From contig JALSTJ010000105.1 in NCBI GenBank assembly GCA_026983815.1, forward strand, positions 1 through 15,009: a stretch of DNA of 15,009 nt, in the 5' to 3' direction. This document shows positions 1-6,968 of the stretch, in pieces (position 1 is the first letter of the stretch; each line of letters starts with the position of its first letter). This DNA comes from Flavobacteriales bacterium. GTDB lineage: Bacteria; Bacteroidota; Bacteroidia; Flavobacteriales; Flavobacteriaceae. The notes beneath the pieces were generated by a model. It was not told where the DNA came from and did no database searches. It was given only the letters and a program-made list of their open reading frames with translations. The translations under genes were made by a program, and so were the position numbers.

Positions 1-1
1 A

Positions 2-295
2 GATTGGCGAAAGGCAGAACATTTGATTTCACAAGAAACCATTAATTGGTTTATTCAATATATCCTACCGAAAATCGTATCGCATAAAGTTTATAGAATC
101 GCTTTTTTAGTCAATCATCAACAAAAGTTATCCATTTCCGATAAATTGATAATCAATGATAAGGAAATAAAAACAGGAATATTCACTAACCCGGAAAAAT
201 TGATGGAATGGTTAATGGAAGGAGCTGAACGCAAAGAACCCGGACATGATGACCATGACCATCATCACGGTTCTTTTCAAACAGGACATGAGTAG
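2..295 (+). CDS. STAS/SEC14-like (SpoIIAA-like) protein with His-rich tail, 5' partial
   Basis: The reading frame is open from the window edge to the TAG at 293-295, so the true start lies upstream. The only in-window start candidate, TTG at 23, would cut into the fold. The 97 visible residues have a pattern I associate with SpoIIAA/STAS-like proteins of Bacteroidota: a WF near the start of a helix, a stretch of 'P.....K..RIAFLVN', and 'F..PEKLMEWLMEG' close to the end. The protein is soluble, with no membrane segment. After the fold comes a hydrophilic tail with the run GHDDHDHHHG and a final GHE, which could bind divalent metal, though nothing shows that it does. The stop is 4 bases from the stop of the convergent VTT gene and no terminator lies between. 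Family assignment is from residue pattern only; function is unknown. Confidence 0.6.
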   Translation, partial: DWRKAEHLISQETINWFIQYILPKIVSHKVYRIAFLVNHQQKLSISDKLIINDKEIKTGIFTNPEKLMEWLMEGAERKEPGHDDHDHHHGSFQTGHE

Positions 296-299
296 TGAT

Positions 300-947
300 T
301 TATTCGTGGATTTTTCTTAGTTTGAAATACCATAGCAAATACAACAAAACATATACTCCTACAATGCCCGAAATAGCAGGAGTTAGGTTGTCACTGCTAC
401 TAATTGAACCTAAATAAGTCAGCACAATAGCATAGGGAAGCGTCCCGAGTAAATAATATAATAAGAATTTGATGAAATTGAACCGCATCATTCCTGATAA
501 ACAACAAGTTGCTTCGGGAAGCATAGGTAAAGCACGAGCAATCAGCAACATAGAAAAACCCATTTTGTGAAAAAGGGAATTGACTTCATCTATTTCTTCT
601 TCTTTTTTCAGAAGCAGTTTCAAAGCTTTGTTTCCGAACCATCTACATAAAATATAAGCGATTGTTCCTGAAATCAACATGCCTGAAACAGAGGAGATCA
701 ATCCCAATTTAAAACCTAAAATATGTCCCGAGTAAGTTACGATAAAAATAGTAGGCACCGACAGAAAAACATCCGATGCCAAAAGGATCATCACTACTAA
801 AAAAATAGTAATTTTAGGAGCGTGTTGTATTTGTTCCAAGTAATTTTTGATATCTTCTACGCTGAGTATTCCAGTGAGGTTTACCAAAGCAAAAATCAAA
901 GCAAAAATGCCAATAATAATAAGGTATAATTTAACTAATGCTTTCAA
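300..947 (-). CDS. VTT-domain (DedA/TVP38-TMEM64-like) inner membrane protein
   Basis: This 215-residue integral membrane protein has hydrophobic stretches near residues 5-27, 45-70, 80-101, 160-182 and 190-210. The amphipathic centre contains 'ARALPMLPEATCCLSGMMRF' (about 137-156), which fits the conserved VTT/SNARE-associated Golgi family motif (R-x-L-P-x-x-P followed by a G-M helix). Bacterial DedA and TVP38 relatives are linked to lipid or undecaprenyl-phosphate flipping and membrane homeostasis, which suits its place behind pssA. The start is TTG at 947-945. An in-frame TAA sits two codons upstream and no ATG precedes the first membrane segment, so this is the only start that keeps that segment whole. 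TTGA joins it to the stop of pssA, suggesting translational coupling. Membrane class is fairly certain, exact substrate is not. Confidence 0.8.
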   Translation of the reverse strand: MKALVKLYLIIIGIFALIFALVNLTGILSVEDIKNYLEQIQHAPKITIFLVVMILLASDVFLSVPTIFIVTYSGHILGFKLGLISSVSGMLISGTIAYILCRWFGNKALKLLLKKEEEIDEVNSLFHKMGFSMLLIARALPMLPEATCCLSGMMRFNFIKFLLYYLLGTLPYAIVLTYLGSISSSDNLTPAISGIVGVYVLLYLLWYFKLRKIHE

Positions 948-1663
948 TTTTTAATTCTATTTGCAGTGATTGATAAAAAAATATAAAGTAAAATAATAAA
1001 AAATAGGGAAGCTATCCCGAATTTTAGTATAAATATTAAGGATGTTATCAATAAAATATATTTTTCCCAATTATATCTCCAAGAAAAGTTTTTGAATTTT
1101 AAACTAAATAGAGGTAATTCCATATTAAGCAAATAACCGGATATAACACTAAAAACAGCTAAAAAATAGGGATTTTCAAAAATTTCTTTGAGTGATGTAT
1201 GCATTAAAAAGGGAATAGAAAGTATCATCAATGTATTTGCCGGAGTAGGCATCCCGATAAATGATGAAGTTTGTCGCTCATCAATATTAAATTTTGCCAA
1301 TCGTAAGGCAGATGCCAAAGCAACAAGTAATCCGAAAAAAGGTAGTAGGTGAGGGATATCCCATTGAAAATGATCAAAGACCCGGATATTTAGTGCATTT
1401 TGTATCAAAAAAAATAAAGTCAAAGATGGAACCAATCCGCTGGTAATCATATCTGCTAGTGAATCCAGTTGCAAACCCAGTTTTCCGGAAACATTGAGCT
1501 TCCTTGCCAGTAAACCATCAAAAAAATCAAAGAAAATGCCTAAAGCGACAAATAAAAATACTTTATGCCAATTGTTCTCAAATACAAAAAACAATGCAAT
1601 AATACCTGAAAACATATTAAGTAATGTAACAAAATTCGGTATATAAGATTTGATTTTATTCAT
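944..1663 (-). CDS. pssA: CDP-diacylglycerol--serine O-phosphatidyltransferase
   Basis: This 239-residue membrane enzyme makes phosphatidylserine from CDP-diacylglycerol and serine, the committed step to phosphatidylethanolamine. The CDP-alcohol phosphatidyltransferase signature is complete: D46-x2-D49-G50-x2-A53-R54-x8-G63-x3-D67-x3-D71; the four aspartates bind metal and the reaction passes through the last of them as base. Several hydrophobic helices follow, and the N-terminal 'IPNFVTLLNMFSGIIA' is typical of PssA (TLLN....G) rather than of phosphatidylglycerophosphate synthase. The gene starts with ATG at 1663 and ends overlapping the VTT gene by four bases, so the two are probably one transcript. 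A phosphatidylserine decarboxylase gene is not in view. A -7 box at 1682-1689 lies just upstream. Other CDP-alcohol transferases are possible but fit less well. Confidence 0.9.
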   Translation of the reverse strand: MNKIKSYIPNFVTLLNMFSGIIALFFVFENNWHKVFLFVALGIFFDFFDGLLARKLNVSGKLGLQLDSLADMITSGLVPSLTLFFLIQNALNIRVFDHFQWDIPHLLPFFGLLVALASALRLAKFNIDERQTSSFIGMPTPANTLMILSIPFLMHTSLKEIFENPYFLAVFSVISGYLLNMELPLFSLKFKNFSWRYNWEKYILLITSLIFILKFGIASLFFIILLYIFLSITANRIKN

Positions 1664-1681
1664 TAATAAAAAAATTTAGAA

Positions 1682-1689
1682 CAAAAGTA
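1682..1689 (-). promoter_or_regulatory. Putative -7 box for pssA
   Basis: Read on the minus strand this is TACTTTTG, matching the Bacteroidota -7 consensus TAnnTTTG. It would start transcription about 10-15 bases before the pssA ATG. I see no clear -33 TTG at the expected distance, only a TTCGTTT stretch. The same nine bases (CAAAAGTAA on the plus strand) recur at 1749-1757 in the same divergent gap, so a second start point is possible. Confidence 0.4.
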
Positions 1690-1797
1690 AGTTAATTTTT
1701 ATTGATTTTTTAAACGAATATTGATTTTTTATAATAACTTTTTTATTTCAAAAGTAATCAAGATATGAAAAGTAAGATTATTTTGTTTTTATCTTTT

Positions 1798-1832
1798 TTG
1801 TATAAAAAAATGATTTTTTTCATGTAAATTTG
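1798..1832 (+). promoter_or_regulatory. Putative promoter for the RDD gene
   Basis: TAAATTTG at 1825-1832 matches the Bacteroidota -7 consensus, with a TTG at 1798-1800 ending a T-run 24 bases upstream, slightly longer than the usual spacing. Transcription would begin a few bases before the ATG at 1850, giving a very short leader. Confidence 0.45.
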
Positions 1833-1849
1833 CTCAATATTTTCTAATT

Positions 1850-2572
1850 ATGACAGATTTTTCTATTCAAACCGCTCAAAATATTAAGATTAATCAAAGA
1901 CTTGCCGGAATTTCCGAACGAATTTTTGCCTTCATAATCGATATGATTTTTATTGCACTTATCTATATTGTCATTTTTTATCTGTTGGTAAAAGCGGACG
2001 TTTTTAATTCCAATATAGAGATTTATGCTTTCATTTTGGTATTGACACTTCCTGCATTTTTATATTATCCTTTATTTCAATATTGGAACAATGGGCAGAC
2101 CTTGGGAAAAATGTTTATGAAAATAAGAGTAGTAAAAACAGATAATTCACATCCCAAATTATTAGATTTTATTATACGTTGGGTATTCAGATTGGTAGAA
2201 GTAAATATGATTCCGGGGTTGGCTTTTCTTGTGATTTTATTGTCTGACAAAAGACAACGCTTGGGTGATATGGTAGCCAAAACCACGGTAGTTTCCGAAA
2301 AAAAACCGGTTGGATTAAATCAATCTATTTTTAGAGATGTTCAAGAAAATTATCAACCGATTTTCCCGGAAGTAAGACAATTTTCAGATGAACATATTCA
2401 GTTGATAAAAGATATTTACGAACAGTCCAAGCTAACAAATAATCGGGAAATATTGAGGCAATTGGTATCAAAAATCCAAGCAATTTATCAAATACAAAAA
2501 CCCAAAGGAATGCCTGATAAACGTTTTATAAATATTATTTTAAAAGATTATAATTACTTTTCTAATCAATAG
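1850..2572 (+). CDS. RDD family membrane protein
   Basis: This 240-residue protein carries an RDD domain in residues 13-148: the opening 'NQRLAGISERIFAFIIDMIF' with its R-x-x-A-x-x-I-D pattern, the 'QTLGKMFMKIRVV' loop and the closing 'RLGDMVAKTTVV' are all diagnostic. Membrane segments lie near residues 24-47, 57-77 and 114-132. RDD proteins are poorly defined; some act as Na+/H+ antiporters and many are of unknown function. The 90 residues after the domain are hydrophilic, basic and helical, and presumably cytosolic. That region has no motif I recognise. In many Bacteroidota RDD genes sit beside a SpoIIM-like/MoxR cluster, which is absent here. The Nudix gene follows after 6 bases, so the two are probably cotranscribed. 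Confidence 0.88.
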   Translation: MTDFSIQTAQNIKINQRLAGISERIFAFIIDMIFIALIYIVIFYLLVKADVFNSNIEIYAFILVLTLPAFLYYPLFQYWNNGQTLGKMFMKIRVVKTDNSHPKLLDFIIRWVFRLVEVNMIPGLAFLVILLSDKRQRLGDMVAKTTVVSEKKPVGLNQSIFRDVQENYQPIFPEVRQFSDEHIQLIKDIYEQSKLTNNREILRQLVSKIQAIYQIQKPKGMPDKRFINIILKDYNYFSNQ

Positions 2573-2578
2573 AATTTT

Positions 2579-3214
2579 ATGAAATTCAGTCAATTCAAAT
2601 CCATCATACCCAAATTGATAAACAAAACTTCTAATGGGAGTTTATCTCATAACAAAATTATGGATTTGAGAATTCGTAAACAGATTTTTAAAGATGTCAA
2701 TCATCGAAACAAAGCAAAAGATTCGGCAGTTTTGTGTTTAATTTATCCCGATAAGAATTTGAAATCCAAAATGGTTTTTATTTTGAGAAAAAATTATCAT
2801 GGACACCATTCAGGGCAAATAGCTTTTCCCGGGGGGAAATCAGAACCTTATGATATTTCCGCCGAAGATACTGCTTTGCGTGAAGCCCAAGAGGAGGTCG
2901 GGATAAATCCCGAGGAAATTCAAATTTTACGAAAATTAAGTCCCGTATATATTCCCATTAGCAACTATAAAGTTCAAGCTTTTTTGGCTTATACAGACTA
3001 CCTGCCTTCTTTTGTAAAACAAGAAGAAGAAGTAGAAGATATAATTGAAGCACCTCTATCGGATTTTTTAAATTTGCCTTTGGTGGCTATTCAAAAAAAA
3101 TATTTTGATAAAACCTACACATTACATGCTTTCCAAACCGGAGACTTTTTGATTTGGGGAGCAACCGCCATGATACTTTCCGAAATTGTAGATTTGATAA
3201 AAATGGAGCTATGA
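2579..3214 (+). CDS. Nudix hydrolase, CoA-diphosphatase type (NudL/UPF0035-like)
   Basis: This is a 211-residue soluble enzyme. The segment 'HHSGQIAFPGG' (76-86) is the UPF0035 signature that precedes the Nudix box in coenzyme A diphosphatases. It runs straight into the Nudix box ending 'ALREAQEEVGI' (99-109) with the metal-binding REx2EE. Family members hydrolyse CoA or acyl-CoA to 3',5'-ADP and phosphopantetheine. Both the CoA-type prefix and the D at residue 92 in 'YDISAED' are as in NudL, whose box departs from the general GX5E form in the same way. The start ATG at 2579 lies 6 bases after the RDD stop. The TGA overlaps the start of a doubtful small ORF (ATGA). The substrate is inferred from the motif alone. 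Confidence 0.88.
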   Translation: MKFSQFKSIIPKLINKTSNGSLSHNKIMDLRIRKQIFKDVNHRNKAKDSAVLCLIYPDKNLKSKMVFILRKNYHGHHSGQIAFPGGKSEPYDISAEDTALREAQEEVGINPEEIQILRKLSPVYIPISNYKVQAFLAYTDYLPSFVKQEEEVEDIIEAPLSDFLNLPLVAIQKKYFDKTYTLHAFQTGDFLIWGATAMILSEIVDLIKMEL

Positions 3215-3393
3215 TCTTGGTTTTATTTTCATTTTTTATATGTTTAATATTTTTTACTTCTTTTATTAAAAATACTCTATTTTATCAAAAATTCAGTTTT
3301 TCAATAGTTACCATTATTTGTAACAATTATATTGTTTTGGTATTGACGATGATATTACAAATAAATTTGTTATTGCAGTTTCATCAAAATTGA
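3211..3393 (+). CDS. Possible small hydrophobic protein (60 aa), doubtful
   Basis: An ATG at 3211 overlaps the Nudix stop as ATGA, the arrangement expected for a translationally coupled gene. It opens a 60-residue frame with two hydrophobic stretches (about 2-18 and 28-56) separated by a short polar turn containing K and Q. The 3' end overlaps the convergent aspartyl protease by 10 bases. Against it: the region is very T-rich, which yields hydrophobic residues by chance, no family is recognised, and no promoter or terminator frames it. It could equally be the untranslated tail of the RDD-Nudix transcript. Homologues of similar length behind other Nudix genes would decide the matter. Confidence 0.3.
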   Translation: MILVLFSFFICLIFFTSFIKNTLFYQKFSFSIVTIICNNYIVLVLTMILQINLLLQFHQN

Positions 3394-4745
3394 GATTTAT
3401 TATGAAGTTCCAATTCCAAAGGTGCTTGATTGCGAAGAATTAAAAAATGTAAATTTTTTCCTGTTTTGTAAAAAAATTTCTTTTCCAAGGCTTCCAGTTT
3501 ATATTTATAAACATTTTCTCCATTGATTTTTATCAAAACATCGCCTTTTTTAAAACCGGCTTTTTCGGCAGGAGAACCCGGTCGGATATAATTAATAATG
3601 ATTTTATTCACAAACTTATAGTCATAAACAATTTCAGTTTCGGTATAAATCGCCGGATTATTTGTGGTAGAATTCAGATTTTTTTCTTCTTCTAATTTGG
3701 TATGTATTTTTTTGAAAGCCACCGGAATTTTTTCAGCATATGTAAGATGCATTCCGCTATCATTAAATCTAAAATTTTCATAATATTTCAGGCAATTTTT
3801 TCTTAGATATATATTTTTGTTTTTATAGTCTAAAAAAATTTTAAACCGTTGCAAAATTTCACTACCAATGATTCCGTCAAATTTATTGATTTCTATTAAT
3901 TTATGATAGTATTTCTGGTCGGGGAAAGCTGTATAAATATCTTTTAATTTGTAATACTCATCAATAAAAAAACGATACAACTTAATACGTTCTCCTGTAA
4001 CTTCTCCGTTTAACCCTAAACCCAAAAAATCGGGAATACTTTTTTGGTTGTTGGGTCTATGAAAATTTTTGTTTTCAAATAACCAAAGCGCATCGCTGTT
4101 TCCAGTGTCAATCAACAAATTTAAACTATCTTTCTTTTGATTTTTTGCAAATTGAACAGACGCTTTCATAAATGGTTTTCCTCTTCTGATTTTTATATGG
4201 ATATCCCGATATCTTTTTAATTTCTTTCGGATATTTTTTTTGTTTTTATAAAAAGTTAATATTTTCTTTTGATAGTCTATTTTTACTATAAAATCTTTTA
4301 AAAGATTGCCTCCGATAAATCCAAAAATCGGGATACCTAATGTTTCCGAAAAACCAAAATCTTTATTGGTAATAATAAATACATCCGAATGTTTATTAAT
4401 GATTTTATCATCAATGGAAATTGTATTTCCACTCGCTTGAATGGCTTCTATTTTTTGCTTTTCATTTCCGGTTCCTACAAATAATTTTTTTTTGATTTTG
4501 GTAAACTTTAAACTATCCTTTTTTTGATGAAGATTAATCAAAATAGTTTCTTTTACTCCGGTGTCCAAAACTAGATTTAAAGGAATCTTGTTAATTTTTA
4601 CCCGAATGATAATAAGATTAGAATTTAAATCAAATGGAATTTCAATTTTCTCTTTCTTTGGATTGTTAAAAACAAAATGCCCTTGTCCGTTGGTAAAATA
4701 AACAGATAAGAGCATTGAAAAAATAATTAAAAATCTAGGTTTCAA
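3384..4745 (-). CDS. Secreted retropepsin-like aspartyl protease with C-terminal PDZ domain
   Basis: The 453-residue product begins with a signal peptide (KPR, then a hydrophobic core, ending near 'FTNGQG' at 17-22). Two aspartyl-protease half domains follow, each with a D-T-G catalytic motif: 'LVLDTG' (D61) and 'LLIDTG' (D213). Each has a matching flap-end segment, 'GFIGGNLLKDFIVKIDY' (142-158) and 'DGIIGSEILQRFKIFLDY' (290-307). A PDZ domain occupies about 385-448, with 'RPGSPAEKAGFKKGDVLIKI' typical. This DTG-DTG-PDZ order is a common Bacteroidota periplasmic family whose substrates are unknown. The start is TTG at 4745: an in-frame TAA lies four codons upstream, and the next ATG (residue 11) would remove the basic n-region of the signal peptide. 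It lies 31 bases after the M13 peptidase gene, too close for a standard promoter, so the two are probably cotranscribed. Confidence 0.85.
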   Translation of the reverse strand: MKPRFLIIFSMLLSVYFTNGQGHFVFNNPKKEKIEIPFDLNSNLIIIRVKINKIPLNLVLDTGVKETILINLHQKKDSLKFTKIKKKLFVGTGNEKQKIEAIQASGNTISIDDKIINKHSDVFIITNKDFGFSETLGIPIFGFIGGNLLKDFIVKIDYQKKILTFYKNKKNIRKKLKRYRDIHIKIRRGKPFMKASVQFAKNQKKDSLNLLIDTGNSDALWLFENKNFHRPNNQKSIPDFLGLGLNGEVTGERIKLYRFFIDEYYKLKDIYTAFPDQKYYHKLIEINKFDGIIGSEILQRFKIFLDYKNKNIYLRKNCLKYYENFRFNDSGMHLTYAEKIPVAFKKIHTKLEEEKNLNSTTNNPAIYTETEIVYDYKFVNKIIINYIRPGSPAEKAGFKKGDVLIKINGENVYKYKLEALEKKFFYKTGKNLHFLILRNQAPLELELHNKSQF

Positions 4746-4776
4746 AATAGGTTTTTATGAATAAAAATACTTCAAA

Positions 4777-6846
4777 TTACCAAATTTTCACTCGGTTTTC
4801 AGGTGACAAATACATTTTATCAGCTTTTTTTATGTTGAAAGCTTTATAAAAATCATCTACGTTTTTAAGCGGTTGAACAGCTCTTACTTGTCCTGGGCTG
4901 TGCGGATCGGTTTTGATTTGTTTTTTGAGTGCTTCTTCCCGGGATTTTGTTCTCCAAACCGTTGCCCAAGACATAAAAAATCTTTGTTCGGGCGTGAACC
5001 CTTGAATTTTTTCGGGTTTTTGGTGATCTTGATAATACAATTTCAAAGCCGTAAGAGCGGCATTTACTCCTCCCAAATCACCGATATTTTCCCCGGAAGT
5101 AAATTGTCCGTTTACAAAAACACCGGGTAATACTTCAATTTTTGAATATTGATCGGCTAATTTTTTTACCAATTTATTAAATTCCTCAAAATCTTTTTTG
5201 GTCCACCAATTTTCAAAATTTCCTTCGGCATTAAATTTAGCTCCTTGATCATCAAATCCATGAGAAATTTCATGACCGATTACGGCACCCATTCCTCCAT
5301 AATTGACTGCTTCATCAGCTTGATAATCATAAAAAGGCGGTTGCAAAATTGCAGCTGGAAAAACAATTTCATTATAGGAAGGGTTATAATAGGCATTGAC
5401 AATTTGTGGAGCCATACCCCATTCGGTTTTGTCCACGGGTTTATTGAGTTTGGCAACATTTTTCTCGAAATTCCAACGTGATACTGCCAAACTGTTATCA
5501 AAATAAGTTCCTCCTTTTTCGGGTGTTTTTACTTCCAATTTACTGTAATCTTTCCATTTATCCGGATAACCGATTTTAACAGTAAGTTTTTCTACTTTTT
5601 CTATGGCTTTTTTCTTGGTTTCGTCACTCATCCAAGGAAGGTCAGAGATTCTTTTTTTGTAAGCTTTTTGCAGATAACTTACCATTTCTTTGGCTTTTTC
5701 TTTGGCTTTTGGTGGAAATAATTTATCAACATAGATTTTTCCTACTGCTTCACCAATAGTCCAATTGACTGTTCCCAATGCTCTTTCATTAAGCGGTTTT
5801 CTTTCTTTTTGTCCTTCTAAAGTTTTACCGTAAAATTCCCAATTGGCATTGGAAATTTCAGTGCTAAGTTTCCCTGCGGAAGTCCGTAATAAATTCCAAG
5901 TAAGTAAATCTTTTATTTGTTCCAAAGATGCTTTATCAAAAATGGAATTTAATTGTTTGAAATAGTTTTTATCCGTAAGAATAATTTTATCGGTTTTAAG
6001 ATTTAAACTATTCAAAAATTTGGAAGTATTAAAAGAAGGCAGTATTTGGGCTAATTCTTTAGGACTAATAGGATTATAGGTATTTTCAGGTTTTCTGCGT
6101 TCTTCTTTAGTTAATTTGGGCTGTGCAAGTTTAATTTCAAGATTCAAAATATTATCGGCAAATTTTTGTGCATCGGTTCCTTTTTTTCCAAGAAATCCAA
6201 CCATTTTTTCAATATGTTTCTTGTATTGTTCACGAATTTTTTTTGAATCGGGATCTTGACTGACATAATAATCTCTATCCGGCAATCCATTTCCGGCAGG
6301 AAACATATACAAGGCATTCATATTGCTGTTTTTCATATCGGCATGTATTCCAATTCCCAGAAAATTTGAAGCCAAAATGGGTTCTGTTTCTATCATATAA
6401 TCAATAATCTCTTTTTTGGATTTTAAGTTTTGGATTTTATCCAAATAAGTTTGTATGGGTTTGATTCCTTTTTTGTTTCTTCCGATGGTATCCATGATAC
6501 TTTTAAAATATGCAATAGCTTTTCCTTGGTCGGAATTTTCAGGATACTTTTTATTTTTGATAGCTTCATCTAAAACTTTCAGTGTATTTAAATCGGTTTT
6601 TTTTCGAAGTTCATCAAAACTTCCCCAGCGAGAGCGATCATTGGGTATTTTGGTCTCTTTCATCCATTGTCCGTTTACATAATTATAAAAATCATCTTGA
6701 GGTCTAACCGTTTTATTCATATATTTTAAATTTAAACCATGAATTTCTTTTTGGTTTTTTTTTGATTGAATAGTTTTGTTTTTTTCTTTTTCTTGACAAG
6801 AGTTCAAAGTCATTATTAAGATGATAAAAATAGATATTTTTTTCAT
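4777..6846 (-). CDS. M13 (neprilysin/PepO-like) zinc metallopeptidase lipoprotein
   Basis: This is a full-length 689-residue M13 peptidase. The zinc site is HEISH (525-529) with the third ligand in 'GENIGD' (E586; the ExxxD motif). Other family landmarks are 'NAYYNP' (484-489) for substrate backbone binding, 'RDYY' (191-194), and the 'DPHSPGQVRAV' segment near the end with its H and R that stabilise the transition state. The protein ends in 'VKIW', close to the family's usual C-terminal CxxW. The N-terminus is a lipoprotein signal: a short basic and hydrophobic run, then LNSC with Cys17 as the acylated residue. After Cys17 come Q-E-K-E-K, reminiscent of the charged export signals of surface lipoproteins in this phylum. 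It degrades oligopeptides up to roughly 40 residues, probably in the periplasm or on the surface. Confidence 0.95.
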   Translation of the reverse strand: MKKISIFIILIMTLNSCQEKEKNKTIQSKKNQKEIHGLNLKYMNKTVRPQDDFYNYVNGQWMKETKIPNDRSRWGSFDELRKKTDLNTLKVLDEAIKNKKYPENSDQGKAIAYFKSIMDTIGRNKKGIKPIQTYLDKIQNLKSKKEIIDYMIETEPILASNFLGIGIHADMKNSNMNALYMFPAGNGLPDRDYYVSQDPDSKKIREQYKKHIEKMVGFLGKKGTDAQKFADNILNLEIKLAQPKLTKEERRKPENTYNPISPKELAQILPSFNTSKFLNSLNLKTDKIILTDKNYFKQLNSIFDKASLEQIKDLLTWNLLRTSAGKLSTEISNANWEFYGKTLEGQKERKPLNERALGTVNWTIGEAVGKIYVDKLFPPKAKEKAKEMVSYLQKAYKKRISDLPWMSDETKKKAIEKVEKLTVKIGYPDKWKDYSKLEVKTPEKGGTYFDNSLAVSRWNFEKNVAKLNKPVDKTEWGMAPQIVNAYYNPSYNEIVFPAAILQPPFYDYQADEAVNYGGMGAVIGHEISHGFDDQGAKFNAEGNFENWWTKKDFEEFNKLVKKLADQYSKIEVLPGVFVNGQFTSGENIGDLGGVNAALTALKLYYQDHQKPEKIQGFTPEQRFFMSWATVWRTKSREEALKKQIKTDPHSPGQVRAVQPLKNVDDFYKAFNIKKADKMYLSPENRVKIW

Positions 6847-6870
6847 TTGATTTTGTTTTATTATTATTTA

Positions 6871-6878
6871 CAAATATA
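6871..6878 (-). promoter_or_regulatory. Putative -7 box for the M13 peptidase gene
   Basis: On the minus strand this reads TATATTTG, a perfect TAnnTTTG, 25 bases before the ATG at 6846. No TTG is found at the -33 distance. It lies between that ATG and the terminator of the preceding gene, exactly where a promoter is needed. Confidence 0.5.
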
Positions 6879-6913
6879 AGCTAAGTTGCGTATTTTTTTG
6901 TTAAAAATATGTT

Positions 6914-6938
6914 ATAAAAAAGCCGGCAAAAGCCGGCT
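6914..6938 (-). terminator. Intrinsic terminator of the HU/SPOR gene
   Basis: On the minus strand a 7-bp GC-rich stem (AGCCGGC, 6938-6932, paired with GCCGGCT, 6927-6921) closes a TTTT loop. It is followed directly by a run of Ts (6920-6916). It lies 31 bases beyond the stop codon of the HU/SPOR gene. The plus-strand side has no T-run, so it acts in one direction. Confidence 0.85.
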
Positions 6939-6968
6939 AAAAGTTAAGTTATTGAGGTTATTATAAAA

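Noticed and set aside
2077..2286. 69-codon minus-strand frame inside the RDD gene
   Set aside because: Antisense shadow of a well supported gene; no recognisable protein and no promoter box.
4873..5501. Several open frames of 73-85 codons on both strands within the M13 peptidase gene
   Set aside because: They lie wholly under conserved M13 sequence including the zinc-site region, and have shadow-like composition.
6921..6938. AGCCGGC...AGCCGGC read as a short direct repeat
   Set aside because: The unit is self-complementary; with the adjacent T-run on the minus strand it is best explained as a terminator hairpin.
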